From TTA-H9 sp002071415 (GTDB lineage: Bacteria > Bacteroidota > Bacteroidia > Bacteroidales > TTA-H9), in the NCBI GenBank assembly GCA_035411425.1, contig DAONSX010000052.1:1-16436 (forward strand): a stretch of 16,436 nucleotides of DNA, in the 5' to 3' direction. Below the pieces are notes generated by a model. It worked only from the letters and a program-made list of their open reading frames with translations, was not told the origin of the DNA and did not search any database. A program made the translations under genes and the position numbers. Shown piece after piece: positions 8,112-16,095 of this stretch. Position 1 is the first letter of the stretch; every line of letters begins with the position of its first letter.

Positions 8112-9659
8112 ATGTTTACACCCAACGATTTACAACAATTAGCCTCCAAAGGTATTAGCAAAGAAACCGTTGAAAAACAGATTCAATATTTCAGGGAAGG
8201 GTTTCCATGGGCTGAACTTGTAAGACCTGCAACGGTTGGAGATGGAATTCTCAGGTTCGATGATGCGCAAATTTCCGAACTTGAAAATTATTATGAAAAG
8301 AATCGTCATGGATTGGATATTCTCAAGTTTGTACCTGCATCTGGCGCAGCTTCGCGGATGTTTAAACATCTCTACGAATTCAGGGAACAATATGATGGTT
8401 CGGAGGATGCACTGGCAAAATTAGAAAGCGATAGAGGCTTGCAATCGGTTTATACTTTCATTCATCGGATTCGCGATTTTGCATTTTCCGAGCAGTTGGA
8501 AAACATTTTTCATCAGAAAGGCACGTCTATCGACAAAGTTTTAGAAAAGAAAGATTACAATTTGCTTATTTCATGTGTACTCGAACCTTGGGGACTCAAT
8601 TATGGAAATCTACCTAAGGGTCTTATTCTTTTTCACAAATATCCCGAAGGGCCACGTACAAGCATAGAAGAACATTTAGTAGAAGGCGCACAACACGCAA
8701 GGAAAAACAATGATGAGGCAAGAATACATTTCACGGTTTCGCCCGAGCATAAAGAAAAATTCGAAGAACTCATCACAAGAAAAGCCCCTTTTTATGAAAA
8801 AAAACTGGATGTGCACTTTAGAATAGAATATTCCATCCAGAAGTCATCTACGGATACCATCGCCGTCGATTTGAACAATCAACCTTTCCGAAATAAGGAT
8901 GGAAGCTTACTCTTCAGACCAGGTGGTCATGGCGCCTTGCTCGAAAACCTGAACGAACTGGAAGGTGAAATCGTTTTTATCAAAAATATCGACAACATTA
9001 TTGGCGACAGGCTCAGAAGTGAGACTATTAAATATAAGAAAGTCATAGGAGGCCTTTTACTTAAGATACGTAATCGAGTCGATGATTTTTTGCTACACCT
9101 CGAACATACAGCCGTAGATAATGAGTTATTAAATGAAGTCGAAAAATTTGCTTCCGAGACTTTATTTATTTATTTACCCGATGAATACAAAAACATGTCC
9201 AATCATGCGAAAGCTGCATGGTGGAAGGATAAGCTCGATCGCCCTGTAAGGGTTTGTGGCATGGTAAAAAACATTGGAGAACCTGGGGGCGGACCTTTCC
9301 TGGTGAAAAATCAATCGGGCGAAATCAGTTTACAGATTGTTGAATCTTCACAAATCAATTTAAATGATCCGAAGCAAAAAGCCATAATGGCCCAATCCAC
9401 TCATTTCAATCCTGTCGATCTGGTTTGTAGTCTCACCGATTATAAAGGTCGTCGATTTCATTTGCCCAATTATGTCGATCCTTCCACGGGCTTCATCTCT
9501 ATCAAGTCAAAAGACGACCGCGACTTGAAAGCCTTGGAACATCCGGGTCTTTGGAATGGAGCCATGGCAAAATGGCTTACCGTTTTCGTCGAAACTCCTC
9601 TCATTACCTTCAATCCCGTGAAAACTATCAACGATCTTCTACGTCCCGAACATCAATAA
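8112..9659 (+). CDS. DUF4301 family protein, nucleotidyltransferase-like
   Basis: A 515-residue cytoplasmic protein matching my knowledge of the Bacteroidota family DUF4301, which has no established function. Two stretches recall UDP-sugar pyrophosphorylase-type nucleotidyltransferases: K-F-V-P-A-S-G-A-A-S-R-M-F-K (about residues 75-88), similar to a glycine-rich nucleotide loop followed by Arg, and R-P-G-G-H-G-A-L-L-E-N-L with F-I-K-N-I-D-N-I in the middle of the protein, like the sugar-nucleotide site. By analogy it could activate a sugar or a small metabolite, but this is inference. No signal peptide or membrane segment is present. It sits 14 bases after the SDR gene and 12 bases before dapB, in a tight same-strand run. 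Confidence 0.75.
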   Translation: MFTPNDLQQLASKGISKETVEKQIQYFREGFPWAELVRPATVGDGILRFDDAQISELENYYEKNRHGLDILKFVPASGAASRMFKHLYEFREQYDGSEDALAKLESDRGLQSVYTFIHRIRDFAFSEQLENIFHQKGTSIDKVLEKKDYNLLISCVLEPWGLNYGNLPKGLILFHKYPEGPRTSIEEHLVEGAQHARKNNDEARIHFTVSPEHKEKFEELITRKAPFYEKKLDVHFRIEYSIQKSSTDTIAVDLNNQPFRNKDGSLLFRPGGHGALLENLNELEGEIVFIKNIDNIIGDRLRSETIKYKKVIGGLLLKIRNRVDDFLLHLEHTAVDNELLNEVEKFASETLFIYLPDEYKNMSNHAKAAWWKDKLDRPVRVCGMVKNIGEPGGGPFLVKNQSGEISLQIVESSQINLNDPKQKAIMAQSTHFNPVDLVCSLTDYKGRRFHLPNYVDPSTGFISIKSKDDRDLKALEHPGLWNGAMAKWLTVFVETPLITFNPVKTINDLLRPEHQ

Positions 9660-9671
9660 ACAAGAAAAATT

Positions 9672-10421
9672 ATGAAAATATTAATTTCAGGCTATGGCCG
9701 AATGGGAAAAGAAGTCGAACGATCTGCCCTGGAATCAGGCCATCAAATTATTGGAATTTACGACAATGCAAAAGATTGGGACGATAAAGCCGAACTCATT
9801 CCACAGTGCGATGTCGTCATAGATTTTAGTCTTCCTGCCGAAGCACCACGAAACATCATTCGTAGCATCGATAATCATAAACCCATTGTTTGTGGAACAA
9901 CGGGATGGTACGACCAATTGTCGTTCATAAGCAACTACGTTGGACAAAAACATGGAGCCTTGTTTTATGCGCCTAACTTCAATTTGGGGGTTAATATTTT
10001 TATGAACTTAAGCGAGATTTTGGCAGATATTATGAAAGATTATCCCCAATATGAACCTGCTATTACCGAAATCCATCATACCCGGAAACTCGATGCCCCA
10101 AGCGGAACAGCCATTGCATTGGCCGAAAGATTAATCAAAAACTTGCCGCAAAAATATGAATGGACAAAATGCAAAGAAGGCGAGCAAGCCCTGCCACATC
10201 AAATTCCTATTACTTCTATACGTGAAGATGACATCACGGGCATTCACACACTGGAATTTCGTTCGAAAGACGACAGGATAACCCTCACCCACGAAGCTTT
10301 CGACCGCAGTGGATTTGCCATTGGAGCCATCATGGCCGCACAATGGCTTTTAGGTCGCAAAGGCATCTTCAATATGAACGACCTCCTTAAAAATCATCCA
10401 ACGATAACCGACATCGCCTAA
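9672..10421 (+). CDS. dapB: 4-hydroxy-tetrahydrodipicolinate reductase
   Basis: DapB reduces 4-hydroxy-tetrahydrodipicolinate with NAD(P)H in the meso-diaminopimelate/lysine pathway, feeding peptidoglycan and protein synthesis in the cytoplasm. The 249 residues are slightly shorter than the E. coli enzyme. The cofactor loop is G-Y-G-R-M-G (7-12), C-G-T-T-G-W lies at 74-79, and the signature E-I-H-H-T-R-K-L-D-A-P-S-G-T-A carries the catalytic His135 (with His136) and Lys139, plus the S-G-T substrate-binding loop (144-146). All key residues are present. It is the last gene of the plus-strand run and starts 12 bases after the DUF4301 gene. No convincing terminator hairpin follows; the DNA beyond is degraded. 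Confidence 0.95.
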   Translation: MKILISGYGRMGKEVERSALESGHQIIGIYDNAKDWDDKAELIPQCDVVIDFSLPAEAPRNIIRSIDNHKPIVCGTTGWYDQLSFISNYVGQKHGALFYAPNFNLGVNIFMNLSEILADIMKDYPQYEPAITEIHHTRKLDAPSGTAIALAERLIKNLPQKYEWTKCKEGEQALPHQIPITSIREDDITGIHTLEFRSKDDRITLTHEAFDRSGFAIGAIMAAQWLLGRKGIFNMNDLLKNHPTITDIA

Positions 10422-10785
10422 TCACCAACCTCCATCCACCAATCACCATCCTCCGTTTTTTAAAATCTCTTTGTTTTTTAAAATTTTCGAGGTATCTTTC
10501 TCCTATAAATAGTACCAAAAAATTATCACCTTTGGTGTTGCGAGTTTCTCCTGCGAGTTTGGTCCAGCCCAGTATGCTGAACATTAACTCATGTCTATGT
10601 TCTTAAAGTCCTTTTCAGGACAAGTTGCATTGGCCAATTCGAAAACGGGGTTTTACCCTCCATAAAGATGGCCGTCCTTTGCGCATTAGTTTTCAAAAAG
10701 GTTTTCCAAGCGTTTGAACCTTTTTGATGGTAATCCATTTTTGCTTGGACCTTCCCCGGTTCGTACATGATTAACTTTTGAGGAT
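10422..10785. other. Gene-poor degraded region after dapB
   Basis: The first 35 bases are a low-complexity run in which 'aatcacca' and 'cctcc' units recur (10421-10454), a pattern often left in Bacteroidota intergenic DNA. The remainder contains only short open frames on either strand with no motif I recognise. It lies where the missing C-terminal half of the IS110 transposase would be expected, but that domain is not found in any minus-strand frame. It is probably debris from past insertions. Confidence 0.4.
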
Positions 10786-11493
10786 TGTACTTTTCCTTGC
10801 AGCGTTCCTTCTGCCTACACAGCAGCTAATATTCCTCCAGCGATATTCTAATAGAACAAGATGCTACGAGATGACATGTCCTCTTAAAGATTCTACTATT
10901 GTTTTTCTTTTATGCTTATTGACTATCCGACCATGGATATACCCAGCAAAAACCTCAGGATCGTTTTCTCCTTCTATGAGTGCATGGATGACCTTCATAA
11001 CACTCTTCCCAGATATGTTGCTCACAAGGCTGGTGATCCGAATGCTACACACCTCCAGGGTTCGTTCCATGTCCTGGAGTACTGATGTTTTCCGTTGCTG
11101 CAATTTGACATACCGCCGGCTATAGGTTCGCAACTCTCGTATTTCCTTGCAGGGAACTAAACTACTTCGTAATAACCCCTTATGCAATAAGGTTGCAATC
11201 CATTGGGCGTCTTTTACATCGCTTTTCCTTCCTGGCATCTGCTTTATTAGATAGGGGTTAACCAGCGTCAGGTTAAAGCCCATCTCTTCCAAAATGTTCC
11301 AAACGGGTATCCAGTACATTCCCGTACTCTCCATCGCGATTTCCTTAACTTCCTCTGAAAGTAAGGCTGCGCCCATGGCCCGGATGGAGGTAGTCAGGGT
11401 TGAATACTCTATCACAGAGCCGTGTTTCTTACCATCGTATGTCGCACAAAAAATCGTATCTTTGTGTACGTCCAGTCCGCATGTTCGTTTCAT
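10785..11493 (-). pseudogene. IS110 family transposase, truncated (N-terminal DEDD domain only)
   Basis: The open part (11493-10864) encodes 209 residues starting MKRTCGLDVHKDT. It contains the RuvC-like DEDD nuclease domain of IS110 transposases with all four acidic residues: Asp8, Glu55 (A-M-E-S-T-G-M-Y-W), Asp92 and Asp95 (K-S-D-V-K-D-A-Q-W). A TAG then ends the frame. Behind it, another frame reads S-L-E-E-Y-stop-L-L-C-R-Q-K-E-R-C-K-E-K-Y, which matches the linker helix of this family, so a frameshift and nonsense changes have accumulated. The C-terminal domain with the essential serine is absent. The copy is therefore dead. IS110 elements normally carry a guide (bridge) RNA in flanking non-coding DNA; only about 147 bases separate this start from the recombinase start, and I cannot identify the RNA there. 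Confidence 0.85.
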
Positions 11494-11640
11494 AAACCAA
11501 AAGTTTAATTAATTATGCGCTAATATACGATTGTGCTTCGAGCACGTAAAGCACTTCGGACATGGACTGGATTTTTATTCGTCTGTGTGTCAATCGAAAG
11601 TTTTTATGAAAATTTGTCAACCATAACAACTATTAAGCCT

Positions 11641-12824
11641 ATGTCAACCATAAAAATAGAAAAGATTCAGCACAAAGGCTCTGAAAAAATCAGAATTGAG
11701 TTTGGGTACGATAAAGAACGCATTGAACGGGTTAAACAAATACCCGGTGCACAATGGAGTCAGTCGCAAAAAGCATGGCATATTCCGGACACCAACGAGG
11801 ACGTGGAAAAATTTAACCAGCTTTTTCCCGACAGCCCCATTGTTCAACCTACACCCGAAATACCCCCCAAGGCTGAACCGCAGGAACCACAAAAAGCAAG
11901 AAATGAGATTGTGGTCGAGGTGTCGGCAAAGAATATATGGCTAAAAATGCCCAAAAACACAGCAGATATTGCCTTTGTCAAGACCATAAAATTTAGTCGC
12001 TGGAATCCAAAATCTTACCGGTGGGAGATGCAAAACTATGCCGATAATCTTGACCGGATTAAGCAATATTTTGGCAAACGGATAACCCAAATTGTGACCA
12101 TTGACGAACCAAAGAGAAAAACAAACCTGGCAGAAACCACCAAAATCAGCCTTTACGACAAAGAGTTGCCACCAACCACCAAAAATCAGATTAGACAGTT
12201 TGAACAATGGATGATTCATAAACGATATTCGGAATCGACCGTAAAAAACTATATATCGGCACTTACCACTTTTTTGCGATTTGTTCTGCCCAAAATACCC
12301 GAATCTATTACTGACGAGGACTTTGTGCGGTTTGTCAACGAATATTTAATACCTAACAATTTGGGAAATACCACGCAAAACCAGACCGTAAGTGGAGCAA
12401 AACTCTTTTTTAAGCAAATAGTAAAGACTCAATTTGACCCCGAAGTATTAGAACGACCGCAACGCGAGCATTTGCTTCCCAAGGTTTTGAGTAAACAAGA
12501 GGTAGCTGTCATTATAACAGGTACTGCCAATTTGAAACATCGTACCATGTTGTCGTTGATATACACCTGCGGTTTACGACGGAGCGATGTACTGGGCCTG
12601 AAAATTGAACACGTTGACAGCAAACGAGGCCTATTGTCCGTCATGTAACCCCGCACTGTTTGCGTCACAGTTATGCTACCCATTTGCTGGAGGCCGGCAC
12701 CGATTTGCGTTACATTCAAGAGCTTCTTGGACACCAAAGCAGCAAAACAACCGAAATCTATACCCACGTTACGGACAACGGCCTGAAAAAAATTAAATCG
12801 CCGTTTGATGATTTATTCGAATAA
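11641..12824 (+). pseudogene. Tyrosine recombinase (integrase) with internal deletion
   Basis: The ATG at 11641 is preferred; the frame is open further upstream but without a plausible start. Residues 16-60 and 98-144 are two copies of a small domain with pattern I-x-W...K-x-W-x-I/M (Q-W-S-Q-S-Q-K-A-W-H-I-P and R-W-N-P-K-S-Y-R-W-E-M). Residues 183-262 form the SAM-like core-binding domain. The catalytic domain begins with Arg313 (C-G-L-R-R-S-D) but hits a TAA at 12646 after G-L-L-S-V-M. In another frame the same gene resumes at about 12644 with V-T-P-H-C-L-R-H-S-Y-A-T-H-L-L, then L-L-G-H and the Tyr in E-I-Y-T-H-V, ending at 12824. Roughly 60 residues, including the catalytic Lys strand, are missing. 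Excision or integration would need another recombinase copy. The repeats downstream are its likely substrates. Confidence 0.85.
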
Positions 12825-12904
12825 TGTTTTAATTTTGTATAGTAATAAACTATCATCAAGTGGATATACAAGTCCATTTTGGGCGTGTAACCTTACTTTT
12901 AGTA

Positions 12905-12946
12905 GATATATAAACGAGTTGGCTGCAAGTGTAGGTGACAGCCACA
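12905..12946 (+). other. Candidate first recombination junction (attI-like)
   Basis: About 80 bases after the recombinase lies acgagttggctgc, with GTTGGCT (12918-12924) close to the integron core GTTRRRY. It is followed by a small inverted repeat, ggctg (12921-12925) with cagcc (12939-12943). It precedes the first cassette gene by about 50 bases, as the core sites at 15424 and 16219 precede what follows them. No long left arm is present, as expected of an attI-like or hybrid site. The rest of 12825-12970 has only short hairpins (atagt/actat, 12839-12853). Confidence 0.35.
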
Positions 12947-12970
12947 AACAAAATAACGGAGACAAGTAAA

Positions 12971-13550
12971 ATGAAAGAAAACCAAGAAGGTATAATAATC
13001 ACGACTGACAAAATACTCTTTTTCGATATGGACGGCACTTTAGTTGACACCAATCTTGCAAATTTTTCAGCTTACAAAAAAGCTGTTGATTCAGTATTGC
13101 AGACAGACACCAAACTAGTTTACAATCATGAAATCAGATTTAATCGAAGTGTGCTTAAAGCCAACTTTCCTCACTTAACAGACAATGAACTTGAAAAGGT
13201 AATTCAAGTAAAAGAAAGTTTATACGATGAATTTCTATATTTAACTACACTTATAGATGAAAATGTAGAATTGCTTTTAAGATATTCAAAAATCTAACCA
13301 GACATATTTAGTTACTAATTGTCGCAAGGACAGAGCATTAAAAACTCTAAATCATTTTGGACTTTTAGATAAGTTTACAAATGTTTTCTATAGAACATTT
13401 GAAGAAAACAACAAAAAAGTAAACAAATTTGAAAAGGCACTTTCTATATTGGGCGTTCCGCCCAATATAGTTATAGCTTTTGAAAATGAAGAAATAGAGA
13501 TTGCAGACGCAAAAAGTGCAGGTATAAAAATCATAAACCCTGTAATATAA
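12971..13550 (+). pseudogene. HAD-superfamily hydrolase, frameshifted
   Basis: Starting at 12971, the protein has HAD motif I at residues 19-27 (D-M-D-G-T-L-V-D-T), with nucleophile Asp19 and Asp21. The first frame stops at 13297. Removing one A from the five-A run at 13288-13292 restores a continuous 192-residue product: ...Y-S-K-S-N-Q-T-Y-L-V-T-N-C-R-K-D (motif II, Thr in V-T-N), a Lys-rich motif III region, and V-I-A-F-E-N-E-E-I-E-I-A-D-A (motif IV with acidic residues), ending at the TAA of 13548. HAD enzymes of this size usually dephosphorylate small metabolites such as nucleotides. A GTG in frame at 12935 is an unlikely start. It lies 6 bases before the phosphoribosyltransferase gene. 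The lesion may be real or a homopolymer sequencing error. Confidence 0.75.
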
Positions 13551-13556
13551 TAACGT

Positions 13557-14223
13557 ATGGAAAAATTTATCATAAATCCAAACGAATTTTTAAATAAGCA
13601 CATCCAAGCTTATTATCGGTATGACTACACGACATACGAAACCAAAGGAAATCCTGATTTTATTAATCATTTAAAAAATCAATTCAATAATACATATGTT
13701 TCAACCCTAAAGAATGCAGTAAATGAACTTATAAAAGTTCTTCAAGAAGATTTGCCCAAAATAAAAAGTCTTCACAATACTAACATGACTGTTTGTGTAA
13801 TACCAAGAGCAAAAGTAGAAAGCCATTACTCTGACAATCAGAAACTATTCAAATGAACTATTTCAATTGTTGTTGACAAACTAAGTGGATTTACAAATGG
13901 GACAAACTATATAATACGTATTATAAATACAAGGACAACCCATATGAATAGAAGTGGTTATGGTGGAGATGGTGATATGCCTTACGTAGGAATTACAAAA
14001 GCTACGTGTAAAATTTCAAGTGATGTTCGTGGCAAAGACATTCTACTGATAGATGATATTTATACCAAAGGTGTAAATATTGACGAGGACGCAATCCAAG
14101 CCTTATTAGATAATGGTGCAAAAAGTGTAATATTTTACGCAGTTGCAAAGACATACAAAAGGTGGAATTAAAAAAGTTGTTCGTCCGCAAGTGATTAATG
14201 ACGATGATGATTTGCCTTTTTAA
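13557..14223 (+). pseudogene. ComF-like phosphoribosyltransferase, broken by a stop and a frameshift
   Basis: Two open pieces (13557-13856 and 13857-14171) lie in one frame, separated only by a TGA at 13854-13856. The second piece carries the PRPP-binding loop I-L-L-I-D-D-I-Y-T-K-G (Asp166 and Asp167 in continuous numbering), typical of type I phosphoribosyltransferases, which exchange a base or other group with PRPP. It then ends early at T-Y-K-R-W-N-stop. Removing one A from the run at 14157-14160 gives the expected ending T-Y-K-G-G-I-K-K-V-V-R-P-Q...D-D-D-D-L-P-F, stop at 14221. The repaired protein would have about 221 residues counting the TGA position. Neighbours are a HAD gene 6 bases upstream and a DprA-like gene 29 bases downstream. 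The substrate is unknown. Confidence 0.7.
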
Positions 14224-14252
14224 AAGAATAATAACTTTGAAACGAATTTAAA

Positions 14253-15260
14253 ATGAAATATACCGAGAACGCATTAAACATTCTTACTGCTAGATCCTAC
14301 AAAGGAATTAATAATGCTTGGATTGTCAAAAATTTGAAGGGTAACGAAAGTGTAGAAACTATCGTGACACTACTTAACAAGAAAATTAAAATTAAAGAAG
14401 AACAAACAGATGTCGAAGAATTTGAAAGATTAAAAAGAGATTTTGAAAATAAACTTGTTGCAAAATTTGAAAATTGTTGCGATGGATTTGTAGCGTTAGG
14501 TGACAAAAATTTTCCGCAGCACAGAGGAATTGTTAAGGAAAGCGAAAAGCCAATATTTTTATTCTATAAAGGAGATATTGATTTGTTAAGTAAAGATAAC
14601 AAAAATATTTCCGTAATAGGACTACTGAACCCAGAAGGCGATATTGAAGAAAGAGAGAAAAAAATTGTTGCTCAGTTTGTTAAAAATGGAGCGACAATAG
14701 TAAGTGGTTTAGCATTTGGTTGCGACAGCATTTCTCACCAACAGGCTTTGGATTCTAATGGTAAAACAGTTGCAATCCTACCAAGTCCACTTAACAACAT
14801 TTTGCCTGCAAGAAACAAAGGATTGGCATTTCAAATAGTAGAAAAAGGTGGACTTCTTGTAACTGAATATGGGAATGATTTTAAAAGTCAAATGGAATTA
14901 ATTAGCCGTTATAAGGAACGAGACCGACTACAAGCTTTGTTTTGCGACACAATAGTTTTAGCAGCTAGTTATGCTAAAAATTCAGCTGAAAGATGGAAGA
15001 TGTCTGTTCAAAAACTTGACAGCGGAGCACGTTTAGCTATGGGTTTTGCTAAAGACTATAATATACCCCGTGCAGTAATGTATGACCAAAATATAGACGA
15101 AAACAATCCGATGTTTGACTTGAATAGAGACCTTATCAAAGAGCATAAAGACATATTAGTTATAACCAAGGAAAACTACATTGAGACAGTTGAAAAAATA
15201 ATGAATAAGATACCGACAGTCAAAACAACAATTCCTGTTCAAAAAAAGCTTTTCGACTAA
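14253..15260 (+). CDS. DprA/SLOG-family protein, intact
   Basis: A 335-residue protein with the Rossmann-like fold of the DprA (DNA processing) branch of the SLOG superfamily. Residues 1-60 resemble the small helical N-terminal domain. The core has S-G-L-A-F-G-C-D-S-I-S-H-Q-Q-A-L from residue 151, V-A-I-L-P-S-P-L, P-A-R-N-K-G-L-A (185-192), L-V-T-E-Y-G (202-207) and R-Y-K-E-R-D-R (219-225), matching DprA's VSGxAxGID, NxxL, SEYP and RNR positions. DprA loads RecA on single-stranded DNA in natural transformation, but this version diverges (Cys for Ile before the Asp) and appears to lack the C-terminal winged helix. Relatives linked to PRTase and HAD genes may instead bind nucleotides or DNA as sensors; that is inference. 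It is the only undamaged gene of its cassette, and its stop lies about 40 bases before the recombination-like repeat. Confidence 0.85.
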   Translation: MKYTENALNILTARSYKGINNAWIVKNLKGNESVETIVTLLNKKIKIKEEQTDVEEFERLKRDFENKLVAKFENCCDGFVALGDKNFPQHRGIVKESEKPIFLFYKGDIDLLSKDNKNISVIGLLNPEGDIEEREKKIVAQFVKNGATIVSGLAFGCDSISHQQALDSNGKTVAILPSPLNNILPARNKGLAFQIVEKGGLLVTEYGNDFKSQMELISRYKERDRLQALFCDTIVLAASYAKNSAERWKMSVQKLDSGARLAMGFAKDYNIPRAVMYDQNIDENNPMFDLNRDLIKEHKDILVITKENYIETVEKIMNKIPTVKTTIPVQKKLFD

Positions 15261-15301
15261 GTGACAACAACTCCAAACCAGAATGAAGAACACCAGCCGG
15301 T

Positions 15302-15430
15302 AACAGCGGTTTGGGGTAATGGCGGGCGCAGTGCTTCATATGACAGTTTTGTGGTAGGTTCAAGAGCAGTTCTTCGATTGAACTTTTGTGCTAAAAATCC
15401 GCCACTACGCCAAGCCGCAAATCGTTGGGC
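15302..15430 (+). repeat. attC-like recombination site 1 (imperfect inverted repeat)
   Basis: The left arm gcggtttggggtaatggcgg (15306-15325) pairs with the right arm ccgccactacgccaagccgc (15399-15418) at 17 of 20 positions, across a 73-base spacer with its own hairpin (gttcaa/ttgaac, about 15358-15380). The outer ends are AAC (15302-15304) and GTTGGGC (15424-15430). The latter is a full match to the integron core GTTRRRY. The site begins about 40 bases after the DprA-like stop and ends 29 bases before the next ATG. The open frames that run through it are accidental. Confidence 0.7.
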
Positions 15431-15459
15431 ACCATATCATTTTAACGAAACTTAAACCG

Positions 15460-16077
15460 ATGAAAAAGCTATTTTTACTTATCTTTATCTTTTACTCTGG
15501 CTTGACAAATGCACAGAGATTATTAGGAACTCCCAAAAGTTTAATTTTGGTATATAATTACCCCAACAATCACTTTTATATCGAAATCAATGGTGTAGAA
15601 AAAAGTAAAACTGATAGGGAAAACGTATTCATAATCGACAATCGTCCGATACAAATTTTAGCGCTGAATAAATCTAAATTCCTTAAGGATACAGTTTTAG
15701 AATTTTCATCAATCGATTTAATGAAAATATATATTAATTGGGAAATAGATTATATAGAAAACAATCTCTTTAAAAACACAAACAATAAATACGAGTTTTT
15801 AAAAACAAAAAAAGGAAGAGACATTGCATTCTGGACTTATGATATGCCAACAGGAGAACCAGAAATAGTGACAGATTCCACTCGCAAAACCCCGACGTTA
15901 AAACAAATGTTTGTGATAACAAGAACAAAAGATTTCATCGTAGGGTTAAATTCCCCTTTATTTGGAAATGAAAAGTATGATGAGATTAAAGAATATTTGA
16001 TTACTAACATTGACGGCTTGGTTGAATCAGATAATGAAATTGATATTTATGAATTGGATAAACAGGTAAATAAATAA
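15460..16077 (+). CDS. Secreted protein of unknown function, single-gene cassette
   Basis: I do not recognise this 205-residue protein. The frame is open from 15388 through the repeat, but the ATG at 15460 starts a clear signal peptide (MKKLFLLIFIFYSGLTNAQ, likely cut after Gln19), so it is exported. The mature part is Lys- and Asn-rich with alternating hydrophobic residues (S-L-I-L-V-Y-N-Y, F-Y-I-E-I-N-G-V) and has no Cys and no further membrane segment. It probably folds as a mixed alpha/beta periplasmic domain. It lies alone between two attC-like repeats, with the stop 18 bases before the second, which is the arrangement of an integron cassette gene. AT-rich codon use is more marked than in the GH31-dapB run, which agrees with acquisition by transfer. 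Confidence 0.7.
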   Translation: MKKLFLLIFIFYSGLTNAQRLLGTPKSLILVYNYPNNHFYIEINGVEKSKTDRENVFIIDNRPIQILALNKSKFLKDTVLEFSSIDLMKIYINWEIDYIENNLFKNTNNKYEFLKTKKGRDIAFWTYDMPTGEPEIVTDSTRKTPTLKQMFVITRTKDFIVGLNSPLFGNEKYDEIKEYLITNIDGLVESDNEIDIYELDKQVNK

Positions 16078-16095
16078 AGAGAAAATACGGTGCAT

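Noticed and set aside
10387..10584. 65-codon minus-strand frame after dapB
   Set aside because: Its end (V-I-G-G-W-R-L-V-I-R) is just the translated low-complexity run, it overlaps the dapB 3' end, and no family is recognised.
10778..11125. 115-codon plus-strand frame
   Set aside because: It is antisense to the IS110 transposase, whose minus-strand frame carries the full DEDD motif set.
12605..12796. 63-codon plus-strand frame
   Set aside because: It overlaps the recombinase 3' half in a different frame from the one encoding L-R-H-S-Y-A-T-H-L-L and T-E-I-Y-T-H-V.
14253..15260. Reading the DprA-like gene as evidence of natural competence
   Set aside because: No other competence gene is nearby, the motifs diverge from housekeeping DprA and the gene sits in a mobile cassette with HAD and PRTase genes.
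15261..15455. 64-codon plus-strand frame starting with GTG right after the DprA-like gene
   Set aside because: It runs through both arms of the attC-like repeat, so its codons are those of a recombination site, not a protein.
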